Below are positions 1 through 12,172 of a stretch of 64,000 nucleotides of DNA, in pieces. The stretch is from Cinclus cinclus. Taxonomy: Eukaryota; Chordata; Aves; Passeriformes; Cinclidae. The DNA is taken from contig NC_085071.1 of assembly GCF_963662255.1 (NCBI RefSeq), positions 7,390,033 through 7,454,032 of the forward strand, given 5' to 3'. Made by a program: the position numbers and the translations under genes. Below the pieces are notes generated by a model. That model did not search any database and was not told the origin of the DNA. It saw nothing but the letters and a program-made list of their open reading frames with translations. Positions within the stretch are counted from its first letter, which is position 1; every line of letters begins with the position of its first letter.

Positions 1-55
1 GCTGCCCCCTCCTCCAAACCTGGCTGCCATCGGAGGCCCAAACGTGCCCTACAAA
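1..55. repeat. Partial monomer at left edge
   Basis: These bases equal monomer positions 138-192, so the window begins inside a monomer and the array continues to the left. The unit carries the ACGTGCCC variant at its 3' end. Confidence 0.95.
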
Positions 56-2010
56 ATGACACCTGTCAACTGGGCTCTTGAGTTTGTCTTCTTGGGGAAA
101 TGTGACTCCTTTCAAAACCAACTTGCCTGTGTCCCGTCCCGGGCTTTTGCTACAAAAATTCCATAAGGACGAGGATTCCTCCCAGACCAAAGCTGCCCCC
201 TCCTCCAAACCTGGCTGCCATCGGAGGCCCAAACGTGCCCTACAAAATGACATCTGCCAAGTGGGCTCTTGAGTTTGGCTTCTTGGGTGGAAGTGCCTCC
301 TTTCAAAGCCAACTTGCCTGCGGCCCGTCCTGGGCTTTTGCCTACAAAAATTCCAGAAGGACGAGGATTTCTCCCAGACCAAAGCTGCCCCCTCCTCCAA
401 ACCTGGCTGCCATCGGAGGCCCAAACGCGCCCTACAAAATGACACCTGCCAAGTGGGCTCTTGAGTTTGGCTTCTTGCGGAAAAGTGCCTCCTTTCAAAG
501 CCAACTTGCCTAACTAGCCTGCAGCCCTTTCTGGGCTTTTGCCTACAAAAATTCCATAAGGACGAGGATTTCTCCCAGACCAAAGCTGCCCCCTCCTCCA
601 AACCTAGCTGCCATCGGAGGCCCAAACGCGCCCTACAAAATGACATCTGCCAAGTGGGCTCCTGAGTTTGGCTTCTTGGGGGAAAGTGCCTCCTTTCAAA
701 GCCAACTTGCCTGCAGCCCGTGCTGGGTTTTAGACTACAAAAATTCCAGAAGGACGAGGATTTCTCCCAGACCAAAGCTGCCCCCTCCTCCAAACCTAGC
801 TGCCATCGGTGGCCCAAACGCGCCCTACAAAATGACATCTGCCAAGTGGGCTCTTGAGTTTGGCTTCTTGGGTGGAAGTGCCTCCTTTCAAAGCCAACTT
901 GCCTGCGGCCCGTCCTGGGCTTTTGCCTACAAAAATTCCAGAAGGACGAGGATTTCTCCCAGACCAAAGCTGCCCCCTCCTCCAAACCTGGCTGCCATCG
1001 GAGGCCCAAACGCGCCCTACAAAATGACATCTGCCAAGTGGGCTCTTGAGTTTGGCTTCTTGCGGAAAAGTGCCTCCTTTCAAAGCCAACTTGCCTAACT
1101 AGCCTGCGGCCCATTCTGGGCTTTTACCTACAAAAATTCCATAAGGACGAGGATTCCTCCCAGACCAAAGCTGCCCCCTCCTCCAAACCTGGCTGCCATC
1201 GGAGGCCCAAACGCGCCCTACAAATTGACACCTGCCAAGTGGGCTCTTGAGTTTGGCTTCTTGGGGAAAAGTGCCTCCTTTCGGAGTCAACTTGCCGGCG
1301 GCCCATGCAGGGCTTTTGCCTACAAAAATTCCATAAGGACGAGGATTCCTCCCAGAACAAAGCTGCCCCCTCCTCCAAACCTGGCTGCCATCGGAGGCCC
1401 AAACGCGCCCTACAAAATGACATCTGCCAAGTGGGCTCTTGAGTTTGGCTTCTTGGGGGAAAGTGCCTCCTTTCAAAGCCAACTTGCCTGCGTCCCGTCC
1501 TGGGCTTTTGCCTACAAAAATTCCATAAGGACGAGGATTTCTCCCAGACCAAAGCTGCCCCCTCCTCCAAACCTGGCTGCCATCGGAGGCCCAAACGCTC
1601 CCTACAAAATGACATCTGCATTGTGGGTTCTTGAGTTTGGCTTCTTGGGGAAAAGTGCCTCCTTTCGGAGCCAACTTGCCTAACTTGCCTGCGGCCCGTC
1701 CTGGGCTTTTGAGTACAAAAATTCCAGAAGGACGAGGATTTCTCCCAGACCAAAGCTGCCCCCTCCTCCAAACCTGGCTGCCATCGGAGGCCCAAACGCG
1801 CCCTATAAAATGACATCTGCCAAGTGGGCTCTTGAGTTTGGCTTCTTGGGGAAAAGTGCCTCCTTTCAAAGCCAACTTGCCTAACTTGCCTGCGGCCCGT
1901 CCTGGGCTTTTGCCTACAAAAATTCCAGAAGGACAAGGATTTCTCCCAGACCAAAGCTGCCCCCTCCTCCAAACCTGGCTGCCATCGGAGGCCCAAACGC
2001 GCCCTACAAA
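56..2010. repeat. Ten-monomer segment, copy 1 of a 2.9-kb-offset duplication
   Basis: Monomers start at 56, 247, 439, 640, 832, 1024, 1225, 1417, 1609 and 1810. The order is X (with the rare GTCAACTGGG), Gt, Gc with the 9-bp insert, L, Gt, Gc with insert, M, V, W/S, P. The order X-Gt-Gc-L-Gt returns at 2979-3946, offset 2,923. M-V-S-P returns at 3947-4732, offset 2,722, because the second copy lacks the 201-bp monomer at 1024-1224. The monomers at 1225 and 3947 share the private change ATGACA to TTGACA. Confidence 0.9.
503..520. repeat. 9-bp tandem duplication that makes the 201-bp monomer (first full example)
   Basis: Bases 503-511 read AACTTGCCT and 512-520 read AACTAGCCT, a direct duplication of monomer positions 65-73 with one substitution. 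A perfect duplication is at 1673-1681 and 1682-1690. The same insertion is in about 147 of the 326 complete monomers by hand count. It is the only common large length variant in the array, and it adds an in-frame TAA on the plus strand. Confidence 0.95.
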
Positions 2011-2978
2011 ATGACATCTGCCAAGTGGGCTCTTGAGTTTGGCTTCTTGCGGAAAAGTGCCTCCTTTCAAAGCCAACTTGCCTAACTATCCTGCGGCCCA
2101 TGCTGGGCTTTAGACTACAAAAATTCCATAAGGACGAGGATTTCTCCCAGACCAAAGCTGCCCCCTCCTCCAAACCTGGCTGCCATCGGAGGCCCAAACG
2201 TGCCCTACAAAATGACACCTGTCAACTGGGCTCTTGAGTTTGTCTTCTTGGGGAAATGTGACTCCTTTCAAAACCAACTTGCCTGTGTCCCGTCCCGGGC
2301 TTTTGCTACAAAAATTCCATAAGGACGAGGATTTCTCCCAGACCAAAGCTGCCCCCTCCTCCAAACCTGGCTGCCATCGGAGGCCCAAACGTGCCCTACA
2401 AAATGACATCTGCCAAGTGGGCTCTTGAGTTTGGCTTCTTGGGTGGAAGTGCCTCCTTTCAAAGCCAACTTGCCTGCGGCCCGTCCTGGGCTTTTGCCTA
2501 CAAAAATTCCATAAGGACGAGGATTTCTCCCAGACCAAAGCTGCCCCCTCCTCCAAACCTAGCTGCCATCGGTGGCCCAAACGCGCCCTACAAAATGACA
2601 TCTGCCAAGTGGGCTCCTGAGTTTGGCTTCTTGGGGGAAAGTGCCTCCTTTCAAAGCCAACTTGCCTGCAGCCCGTGCTGGGTTTTAGGCTACAAAAATT
2701 CCATAAGGACGAGGATTTCTCCCAGACCAAAGCTGCCCCCTCCTCCAAACCTGGCTGCCATCGGAGGCCCAAACGTGCCCTACAAAATGACATCTGCCAA
2801 GTGGGCTCTTGAGTTTGGCTTCTTGGGTGGAAGTGCCTCCTTTCAAAGCCAACTTGCCTGCGGCCCGTCCTGGGCTTTTGCCTCCAAAAATTCCAGAAGG
2901 ACGAGGATTTCTCCCAGGCCAAAGCTGCCCCCTCCTCCAAACCTGGCTGCCATCGGAGGCCCAAACGCGCCCTACAAA
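2011..2978. repeat. Linking monomers and a shortened third copy of the X-Gt-L-Gt module
   Basis: The monomer at 2011 is Gc type with a variant insert (AACTATCCT). Monomers at 2212, 2403, 2595 and 2787 run X, Gt, L, Gt. They match 56-1023 at offset about 2,156 except that the 201-bp Gc monomer is missing, so this is a 4-monomer relative of the 5-monomer modules at 56 and 2979. The X copies at 56 and 2212 also share GTTTGTCTTC in place of GTTTGGCTTC. Confidence 0.85.
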
Positions 2979-4732
2979 ATGACACCTGTCAACTGGGCTC
3001 TTGAGTTTGGCTTCTTGGGGAAATGTGACTCCTTTCAAAACCAACTTGCCTGTGTCCCGTCCCGGGCTTTTGCTACAAAAATTCCATAAGGACGAGGATT
3101 CCTCCCAGACCAAAGCTGCCCCCTCCTCCAAACCTGGCTGCCATCGGAGGCCCAAACGTGCCCTACAAAATGACATCTGCCAAGTGGGCTCTTGAGTTTG
3201 GCTTCTTGGGTGGAAGTGCCTCCTTTCAAAGCCAACTTGCCTGCGGCCCGTCCTGGGCTTTTGCCTACAAAAATTCCATAAGGACGAGGATTTCTCCCAG
3301 ACCAAAGCTGCCCCCTCCTCCAAACCTGGCTGCCATCGGAGGCCCAAACGCGCCCTACAAAATGACACCTGCCAAGTGGGCTCTTGAGTTTGGCTTCTTG
3401 CGGAAAAGTGCCTCCTTTCAAAGCCAACTTGCCTAACTAGCCTGCAGCCCATTCTGGGCTTTTGCCTACAAAAATTCCATAAGGACGAGGATTTCTCCCA
3501 GACCAAAGCTGCCCCCTCCTCCAAACCTAGCTGCCATCGGAGGCCCAAACGCGCCCTACAAAATGACATCTGCCAAGTGGGCTCCTGAGTTTGGCTTCTT
3601 GGGGGAAAGTGCCTCCTTTCAAAGCCAACTTGCCTGCAGCCCGTGCTGGGTTTTAGACTACAAAAATTCCATAAGGACGAGGATTTCTCCCAGACCAAAG
3701 CTGCCCCCTCCTCCAAACCTAGCTGCCATCGGTGGCCCAAACGCGCCCTACAAAATGACATCTGCCAAGTGGGCTCTTGAGTTTGGCTTCTTGGGTGGAA
3801 GTGCCTCCTTTCAAAGCCAACTTGCCTGCGGCCCGTCCTGGGCTTTTGCCTCCAAAAATTCCAGAAGGACGAGGATTTCTCCCAGACCAAAGCTGCCCCC
3901 TCCTCCAAACCTGGCTGCCATCGGAGGCCCAAACGCGCCCTACAAATTGACACCTGCCAAGTGGGCTCTTGAGTTTGGCTTCTTGGGGAAAAGTGCCTCC
4001 TTTCGGAGTCAACTTGCCGGCGGCCCATGCAGGGCTTTTGCCTACAAAAATTCCATAAGGACGAGGATTCCTCCCAGAACAAAGCTGCCCCCTCCTCCAA
4101 ACCTGGCTGCCATCGGAGGCCCAAACGCGCCCTACAAAATGACATCTGCCAAGTGGGCTCTTGAGTTTGGCTTCTTGGGGGAAAGTGCCTCCTTTCAAAG
4201 CCAACTTGCCTGCGTCCCGTCCTGGGCTTTTGCCTACAAAAATTCCATAAGGACGAGGATTTCTCCCAGACCAAAGCTGCCCCCTCCTCCAAACCTGGCT
4301 GCCATCGGAGGCCCAAACGCGCCCTACAAAATGACATCTGCATTGTGGGTTCTTGAGTTTGGCTTCTTGGGGAAAAGTGCCTCCTTTCGGAGCCAACTTG
4401 CCTAACTTGCCTGCGGCCCGTCCTGGGCTTTTGAGTACAAAAATTCCAGAAGGACGAGGATTTCTCCCAGACCAAAGCTGCCCCCTCCTCCAAACCTGGC
4501 TGCCATCGGAGGCCCAAACGCGCCCCACAAAATGACATCTGCCAAGTGGGCTCTTGAGTTTGGCTTCTTGGGGAAAAGTGCCTCCTTTCAAAGCCAACTT
4601 GCCTAACTTGCCTGCGGCCCGTCCTGGGCTTTTGCCTACAAAAATTCCATAAGGACGAGGATTCCTCCCAGACCAAAGCTGCCCCCTCCTCCAAACCTGG
4701 CTGCCATCGGAGGCCCAAACGCGCCCTACAAA
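2979..4732. repeat. Nine-monomer segment, copy 2 of the 2.9-kb-offset duplication
   Basis: Monomers start at 2979, 3170, 3362, 3563, 3755, 3947, 4139, 4331 and 4532, in the order X, Gt, Gc+insert, L, Gt, M, V, W/S, P. It is colinear with 56-2010 after removal of the 201-bp monomer at 1024. Differences are scattered, for example CCATAAGG against CCAGAAGG, which suggests substitution or conversion since duplication. Confidence 0.9.
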
Positions 4733-5709
4733 ATGACACCTGCCAAGTGGGCTCTTGAGTTTGGCTTCTTGGGGGAAAGTGCCTCCTTTCAAAGCCAACT
4801 TGCCTGCGTCCGGTCCTGGGCTTTTGCCTACAAAAATTCCATAAGGACGAGGATTTCTCCCAGACCAAAGCTGCCTCCTCCTCCAAACCTGGCTGCCATC
4901 GGAGGCCCAAACGCGCCCTAGAAAATGACATCTGCATTGTGGGTTCTTGAGTTTGGCTTCTTGGGGAAAAGTGCCTCCTTTCGGAGCCAACTTGCCTAAC
5001 TTGCCTGCGGCCCGTCCTGGGCTTTTGAGTACAAAAATTCCAGAAGGACGAGGATTTCTCCCAGACCAAAGCTGCCCCCTCCTCCAAACCTGGCTGCCAT
5101 CGGAGGCCCAAACGCGCCCTACAAAATGACATCTGCCAAGTGGGCTCTTGAGTTTGGCTTCTTGGGGAAAAGTGCCTCCTTTCAAAGTCAACTTGCCTAA
5201 CTTGCCTGCGGCCCGTGCTGGGGTTTTGCCTACAAAAATTCCAGAAGGACAAGGATTTCTCCCAGACCAAAGCTGCCCCCTCCTCCAAACCTGGCTGCCA
5301 TCGGAGGCCCAAACGCGCCCTACAAAATGACATCTGCCAAGTGGGCTCTTGAGTTTGGCTTCTTGGGGAAAAGTGACTCCTTTCAAAACCAACTTGCCTG
5401 CGTCCCGTCCCGGACGTTTGCTACAAAAATTCCATAAGGACGAGGATTCCTCCCAGACCAAAGCTGCCCCCTCCGCCAAACCTGGCTGCCATCGGAGGCC
5501 CAAACGCGCCCTACAAAATGACATCTGCCAAGCGGGCTCTTGAGTTTGGCTTCTTGGGGAAAAGTGCCTCCTTTCGGAGTCAAGTTGCCGGCGGCCGATG
5601 CAGGGCTTTTGCCTCCAAAAATTCCAGAAGGACGAGGATTTCTCCCAGACCAAAGCTGCCCCCTCCTCCAAACCTGGCTGCCATCGGAGGCCCAAACGCG
5701 CCCCACAAA
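4733..5709. repeat. V-S-Pac-Y-Z cassette, first copy
   Basis: Five monomers start at 4733, 4925, 5126, 5327 and 5518: V, W/S, Pac (GGACAAGG), Y (191 bp, CCCGGACG) and Z (AAGCGGGC with GCCGGCGG). Versions of this order recur around the other Y monomers, most fully at 23343-24319, 32383-33167, 36884-37668, 42766-43550 and 58846-59630. Here the M-like sequence in Z reads GCCGATGCAGG. Confidence 0.88.
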
Positions 5710-6111
5710 ATGACATCTGCATTGAGGGTTCTGGAGTTTGGCTTCTTGGGGAAAAGTGCCTCCTTTCGGAGCCAACTTGCCTAACTTGCCTGCGGCCCGT
5801 CCTGGGCTTTTGCCTCCAAAAATTCCATAAGGACGAGGATTTCTCCCAGGCCAAAGCTGCCCCCTCCTCCAAACCTGGCTGCCATCGGAGGCCCAAACGT
5901 GCCCTACAAAATGACACCTGCCAAGTGGGCTCTTGAGTTTGGCTTCTTGGGGAAAAGTGACTCCTTTCAAAACCAACTTGCCTAACTAACCTGCGGCCCA
6001 TGCGGGGTTTTTGCCTACAAAAATTCCATAAGGACGAGGATTTCTCCCAGACCAAAGCTGCCCCCTCCTCCAAACCTGGCTGCCATCGGAGGCCCAAACG
6101 CGCCCTACAAA

Positions 6112-6686
6112 ATGACACCTGCCAAGTGGGCTCTTGAGTTTGGCTTCTTGGGGAAAAGTGACTCCTTTCAAAACCAACTTGCCTGCATCCCGTCGCGGGC
6201 TTTTGCTACAAAAATTCCATAAGGACGAGGATTCCTCCCAGACCAAAGCTGCCCCCTCCTCCAAACCTGGCTGCCATCGGAGGCCCAAACGCGCCCTACA
6301 AAATGACACCTGCAAAGTGGGCTCTTGAGTTTGGCTTTCTGGGGAAAAGTGCCTCCTTTCGGAGTCAACTTGCCTGCGGCCTATGCAGGGCTCTTGCCGA
6401 CAAAAATTCCATAAGGACGAGGATTTCTCCCAGACCAAAGCTGCCCCCTCCTCCAAACCTGGCTGCCATCGGAGGCCCAAACGTGCCCTACAAAATGACA
6501 TCTGCCAAGTGGGCTCTTGAGTTTGGCTTCTTGGGTGGAAGTACCTCCTTTCAAAGCCAACTTGCCTGCGGCCCGTGCTGGGCTTTTGCCTACAAAAATT
6601 CCATAAGGACGAGGATTTCTCCCAGACCAAAGCTGCCCCCTCCTCCAAACCTGGCTGCCATTGGAGGCCCAAACGCGCCCTACAAA
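6112..6686. repeat. X-Uc-Gt trimer, copy 1
   Basis: Three monomers of 191, 192 and 192 bp: TGACTCC/X type, then GCTTTCTGGGG with an ATGCAGGG right half, then GGGTGGAAGTACC. The same order and lengths occur at 7480-8054. Confidence 0.8.
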
Positions 6687-7479
6687 ATGACATCTGCCAA
6701 GTGGGCTCTTGAGTTTGGCTTCTTGGGGGAAAGTGCCTCCTTTCAAAGCCAACTTGCCTAACTTGCCTGCCGCCCGTGCTGGGCTTTAGACTACAAAAAT
6801 TCCATAAGGACGAGGATTTCTCCCAGACCAAAGCTGCCCCCTCCTCCAAACCTGCCTGCCATCAGAGGCCCAAACGCGCCCTACAAAATGACATCTGCCA
6901 AGTGGGCTCCTGAGTTTGGCTTCTTGGGGGAAAGTTCCTCCTTTCGGAGCCGACTTGCCTGCAGCCCGTGCTGGGCTTTAGACTACAAAAATTCCATAAG
7001 GACGAGGATTTCTCCCAGACCAAAGCTGCCCCCTCCTCCAAACCTGGCTGCCATCGGAGGCCCAAACGCGCCCCACAAAATGACATCTGCATTGAGGGTT
7101 CTTGAGTTTGGCTTCTTGGGGAAAAGTGCCTCCTTTCGGAGCCAAATTGCCTAACTTGCCTGCGGCCCGTCCTGGGCTTTTGCTACAAAAATTCCATAAG
7201 GACGAGGATTTCTCCCAGACCAAAGCTGCCTCCTCCTCCAAACCTGGCTGCCATCGGAGGCCCAAACGCGCCCTACAAAATGACATCTGCATTGTGGGTT
7301 CTTGAGTTTGGCTTCTTGGGGAAAAGTGCCTCCTTTCAAAGCAACTTGCCTAACTTGCCTTTGGCCCATGCGGGGTTTTTGCCTACAAAAATTCCATAAG
7401 GACGAGGATTTCTCCCAGACCAAAGCTGCCCCCTCCTCCAAACCTGGCTGCCATCGGAGGCCCAAACGCGCCCTACAAA

Positions 7480-8054
7480 ATGACACCTGCCAAGTGGGCT
7501 CTTGAGTTTGGCTTCTTGGGGTAAAGTGACTCCTTTCAAAACCAACTTGCCTGCGTCCCGTCCCGGGCTTTTGCTACAAAAATTCCATAAGGACGAGGAT
7601 TCCTCCCAGACCAAAGCTGCCCCCTCCTCCAAACCTGGCTGCCATCGGAGGCCCAAACGCGCCCTACAAAATGACATCTGCCAAGTGGGCTCTTGAGTTT
7701 GGCTTTCTGGGGAAAAGTGCCTCCCTTCGGAGTCAACTTGCCTGCGGCCCATGCAGGGCTTTTGCCTACAAAAATTCCATAAGGACGAGGATTTCTCCCA
7801 GACCAAAGCTGCCCCCTCCTCCAAACCTGGCTGCCATCGGAGGCCCAAACGTGCCCTACAAAATGACATCTGCCAAGTGGGCTCTTGAGTTTGGCTTCTT
7901 GGGTGGAAGTACCTCCTTTCAAAGCCAACTTGCCTGCGGCCCGTCCTGGGCTTTTGCCTACAAAAATTCCATAAGGACGAGGATTTCTCCCAGACCAAAG
8001 CTGCCCCCTCCTCCAAACCTGGCTGCCATCGGAGGCCCAAACGCGCCCTACAAA
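7480..8054. repeat. X-Uc-Gt trimer, copy 2
   Basis: Second copy of the trimer at 6112-6686, with the same 191+192+192 lengths and the same GTACC change in the third monomer. It differs by substitutions such as GGGGTAAAGTGAC in the first monomer. Confidence 0.8.
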
Positions 8055-10391
8055 ATGACATCTGCCAAGTGGGCTCTTGAGTTTGGCTTCTTGGGGAAAA
8101 GTGCCTCCTTTCAAAGCCAACTTGCCTAACTAGCCTGCAGCCCATTCTGGGCTTTTGCCTACAAAAATTCCATAAGGACGAGGATTTCTCCCAGACCAAA
8201 GCTGCCCCCTCCTCCAAACCTAGCTGCCATCGGTGGCCCAAACGCGCCCTACAAAATGATATCTGCCAAGTGGGCTCTTGAGTTTGGCTTCTTGGGGAAA
8301 AGTGCCTCCCTTCGGAGTCAACTTGCCTGCGGCCCATGCAGGGCTTTTGCCTACAAAAATTCCATAAGGACGAGGATTCCTCCCAGACCAAAGCTGCCCC
8401 CTCCTCCAAACCTGGCTGCCATCGGAGGCCCAAACGTGCCCTACAAAATGACATCTGCCAAGTGGGCTCTTGAGTTTGGCTTCTTGGGTGGAAGTACCTC
8501 CTTTCAAAGCCAACTTGCCTGCGGCCCGTCCTGGGATTTGCCTACAAAAATTCCATAAGGACGAGGATTTCTCCCAGACCAAAGCTGCCCCCTCCTCCAA
8601 ACCTGGCTGCCATCGGAGGCCCAAACTCGCCCCACAAAATGACATCTGCATTGAGGGTTCTTGAGTTTGGCTTCCTGGGGAAAAGTGCCTCCTTTCGGAG
8701 CCAACTTGCCTGCGGCCCATGCAGGGTTTTGCCTACAAAAATTCCAGAAGGACGAGGATTTCTCCCAGACCAAAGCTGCCCCCTCCTCCAAACCTGGCTG
8801 CCATCGGAGGCCCAAACGTGCCCTACAAAATGACACCTGCCAAGTGGGCTCTTGAGTTTGGCTTCTTGGGTGGAAGTGCCTCCTTTCAAAGCCAACTTGC
8901 CTGCGGCCCGTCCTGGGCTTTTGCCTACAAAAATTCCAGAAGGACGAGGATTTCTCCCAGACCAAAGCTGCCCCCTCCTCCAAACCTGGCTGCCATCGGA
9001 GGCCCAAACGCGCCCTACAAAATGACATCTGCCAAGTGGGCTCTTGAGTTTGGCTTCTTGCGGAAAAGTGCCTCCTTTCAAAGCCAACTTGCCTGCAGCC
9101 CGTGCTGGGCTTTAGACTACAAAAATTCCATAAGGACGAGGATTTCTCCCAGAACAAAGCTGCCCCCTCCTCCAAACCTGGCTGCCATCGGAGGCCCAAA
9201 CGCGCCCCACAAAATGACATCTGCATTGAGGGTTCTTGAGTTTGGCTTCTTGGGGAAAAGTGCCTCCTTTCAAAGCCAACTTGCCTAACTTGCCTGCGGC
9301 CCGTCCTGGGCTTTTGCCTCCAAAAATTCCAGAAGGACGAGGATTTCTCCCAGGCCAAAGCTGCCCCCTCCTCCAAACCTGGCTGCCATCGGAGGCCCAA
9401 ACGTGCCCTACAAAATGACACCTGTCAAGTGGGCTCTTGAGTTTGGCTTCTTGGGGAAATGTGACTCCTTTCAAAACCAACTTGCCTGTGTCCCGTCCCG
9501 GGCTTTTGCTACAAAAATTCCATAAGGACGAGGATTCCTCCCAGACCAAAGCTGCCCCCTCCTCCAAACCTGGCTGCCATCGGAGGCCCAAACGTGCCCT
9601 ACAAAATGACATCTGCCAAGTGGGCTCTTGAGTTTGGCTTCTTGGGGGAAAGTGCCTCCTTTCAAAGCCAACTTGCCTGCAGCCCGTGCTGGGTTTTAGA
9701 CTAAAAAAATTCCATAAGGACGAGGATTTCTCCCAGACCAAAGCTGCCCCCTCCTCCAAACCTGGCTGCCATCGGAGGCCCAAATGTGCCCTACAAAATG
9801 ACATCTGCCAAGTGGGCTCTTGAGTTTGGCTTCTTGGGTGGAAGTGCCTCCTTTCAAAGCCAACTTGCCTAACTAGCCTGCGGCCCATTCTGGGTTTTCA
9901 CCTACAAAAATTCCATAAGGATGAGGATTTCTCCCAGACCAAAGCTGCCCCCTCCTCCAAACCTGGCTGCCATCGGAGGCCCAAACGCGCCCTACAAAAT
10001 GACACCTGCCAAGTGGGCTCTTGAGTTTGGCTTCTTGGGGAAAAGTGCCTCCTTTCGGAGTCAACTTGCCGGCGGCCCATGCAGGGCTTTTGCCTACAAA
10101 AATTCCATAAGGACGAGGATTTCTCCCAGACCAAAGCTGCCCCCTCCTCCAAACCTGGCTGCCATCGGAGGCCCAAACGCGCCCTACAAAATGACATCTG
10201 CCAAGTGGGCTCTTGAGTTTGGCTTCTTGCGGAAAAGTGCCTCCTTTCAAAGCCAACTTGCCTAACTAGCCTGCAGCCCATTCTGGGCTTTTGCCTCCAA
10301 AAATTCCATAAGGACGAGGATTTCTCCCAGACCAAAGCTGCCCCCTCCTCCAAACCTGGCTGCCATCGGAGGCCCAAACGCGCCTCACAAA

Positions 10392-11386
10392 ATGACATCT
10401 GCATTGAGGGTTCTTGAGTTTGGCTTCTTGGGGAAAAGTGCCTCCTTTCGGAGCCAACTTGCCTAACTTGCCTGCGGCCCATCCTGGGCTTTTGCTACAA
10501 AAATTCCATAAGGACGAGGATTTCTCCCAGAAGAAAGCTGCCCCCTCCTCCAAACCTGGCTGCCATCGGAGGCCCAAACGCGCCCTACAAAATGACATCT
10601 GCATTGTGGGTTCTTGAGTTTGGCTTCTTGGGGAAAAGTGCCTCCTTTTGGAGCCAACTTGCCTAACTTGCCTGCGGCCCGTCCTGGGCTTTTGAGTACA
10701 AAAATTCCAGAAGGACGAGGATTTCTCCCAGACCAAAGCTGCCCCCTCCTCCAAACCTGGCTGCCATCGGAGGCCCAAACGCACCCTACAAAATGACATC
10801 TGCATTGTGGGTTCTTGAGTTTGGCTTCTTGGGGAAAAGTGCCTCCTTTCAAAGCCAACTTGCCTATCTTGCCTGCGGCCCGTCCTTGGCTTTTGCCTAC
10901 AAAAATTCCAGAAGGACAAGGATTTCTCCCAGACCAAAGCTGCCCCCTCCTCCAAACCTGGCTGCCATCGGAGGCCCAAACGTGCCCTACAAAATGACAT
11001 CTGCCAAGTGGGCTCTTGAGTTTGGCTTCTTGGGTGGAAGTGCCTCCTTTCAAAGACAACTTGCCTGCGGCCCGTCCTGGGCTTTTGCCTACAAAAATTC
11101 CAGAAGGACGAGGATTTCTCCCAGACCAAAGCTGCCCCCTCCTCCAAACCTGGCTGCCATCGGAGGCCCAAACGCGCCCTACAAAATGACATCTGCCAAG
11201 TGGGCTCTTGAGTTTGGCTTCTTGCGGAAAAGTGCCTCCTTTCAAAGCCAACTTGCCTAACTAGCCTGCGGCCCGTGCTGGGCTTTAGACTACAAAAATT
11301 CCATAAGGACGAGGATTTCTCCCAGACCAAAGCTGCCCCCTCCTCCAAACCTGGCTGCCATCGGAGGCCCAAACGCGCCCTACAAA
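10392..11386. repeat. C-S-Pac-Gt-Gc 5-mer (995 bp)
   Basis: Monomers at 10392 (R with C, 200 bp), 10592 (W/S), 10793 (W/Pac), 10994 (Gt with CAAAGACAAC) and 11186 (Gc+insert). The same five types and the same 995-bp total occur at 27270-28264. In the 10793 unit the duplicated nonamer reads ATCTTGCCT, which removes the usual TAA. The 10392 unit carries CCCAGAAGAAAG, a marker of the 10-29 kb domain. Confidence 0.85.
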
Positions 11387-12172
11387 ATGACATCTGCCAA
11401 GTGGGCTCTTGAGTTTGGCTTCTTGGGGAAAAGTGCCTCCTTTCGGAGTCAACTTGCCGGCGGCCCATGCAGGGCTTTTGCCTACAAAAATTCCATAAGG
11501 ACGAGGATTTCTCCCAGGCCAAAGCTGCCCCCTCCTCCAAACCTGGCTGCCATCGGAGGCCCAAACGCGCCCTACAAAATGACATCTGCCAAGTGGGCTC
11601 TTGAGTTTGGCTTCTTGGGGGAAAGTGCCTCCTTTCAAAGCCAACTTGCCTGCGTCCCGTCCTGGGCTTTTGCCTACAAAAATTCCATAAGGACGAGGAT
11701 TTCTCCGAGAAGAAAGCTGCCCCCTCCTCCAAACCTGGCTGCCATCGGAGGCCCAAACGCGCCCTACAAAATGACACCTGCCAAGTGGGCTCTTGAGTTT
11801 GGCTTCTTGGGGAAAAGTGCCTCCTTTCGGAGCCAACTTGCCTAACCTGCCTGCGGCCCGTCCTGGGCTTTTGAGTACAAAAATTCCAGAAGGACGAGGA
11901 TTTCTCCCAGACCAAAGCTGCCCCCTCCTCCAAACCTGGCTGCCATCGGAGGCCCAAACGCACCCTACAAAATGACATCTGCATTGTGGGTTCTTGAGTT
12001 TGGCTTCTTGGGGAAAATTGCCTCCTTTCAAAGCCAACTTGCCTAACTTGCCTGCGGCCCGTCCTGGGCTTTTGCCTACAAAAATTCCATAAGGACGAGG
12101 ATTTCTCCCAGACCAAAGCTGCTCCCTCCTCCAAACCTGGCTGCCATCGGAGGCCCAAACGTGCCCTACAAA
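10994..12172. repeat. 6-mer higher-order repeat Gt-Gc-M-V-S-P, copy 1 (1,179 bp)
   Basis: Monomers at 10994, 11186, 11387, 11579, 11771 and 11972. The Gt unit carries CAAAGACAAC and the V unit carries CCGAGAAGAAAG, both shared with the copies at 12173-13159 (which lacks M) and 15890-17068 (complete, 1,179 bp). The last unit has GAAAATTGCC. Confidence 0.88.

Larger units (their letters stand above)
5710..10391. repeat. Irregular satellite region, 24 monomers without a clear long period
   Basis: Monomers run from 5710 to 10191. Order is mixed, but a trimer X - Uc - Gt with AGTACC recurs at 6112-6686 and 7480-8054 (offset 1,368), with a related M-Gt pair at 8256-8638. One-base-short units are frequent: 7080 and 7280 (200 bp), and 8448 and 8639 (191 bp, by deletions in GGGATTTGCC and AGGGTTTTGCC). 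The region looks older or more shuffled than its neighbours. Confidence 0.8.

Noticed and set aside
1626..1640. Pol III B-box-like GGTTCTTGAG in CATTGTGGG and CATTGAGGG monomers, possible tRNA or SINE origin
   Set aside because: It lacks the GGTTCGAnnCC core, no A box or cloverleaf can be drawn around it, and it is a variant of GGCTCTTGAG present in all monomers.
1804..1810. TATA box (TATAAAA), also at 32779-32785 and 43162-43168
   Set aside because: Each is a single C-to-T change of the common CTACAAAATG motif in one monomer. There is no gene downstream and nothing else promoter-like.
3563..4405. Plus-strand open frames of 150-280 codons
   Set aside because: They are the same 64-residue repeat read through 192-bp units and end wherever a 201-bp unit brings TAA. 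No sign of a real gene.
5710..10391. Possible transposon or unique insertion in the least regular part of the array
   Set aside because: Walking monomer by monomer gave only 191-, 192-, 200- and 201-bp steps, so no foreign sequence is inserted. The irregularity is only in the order of variants.
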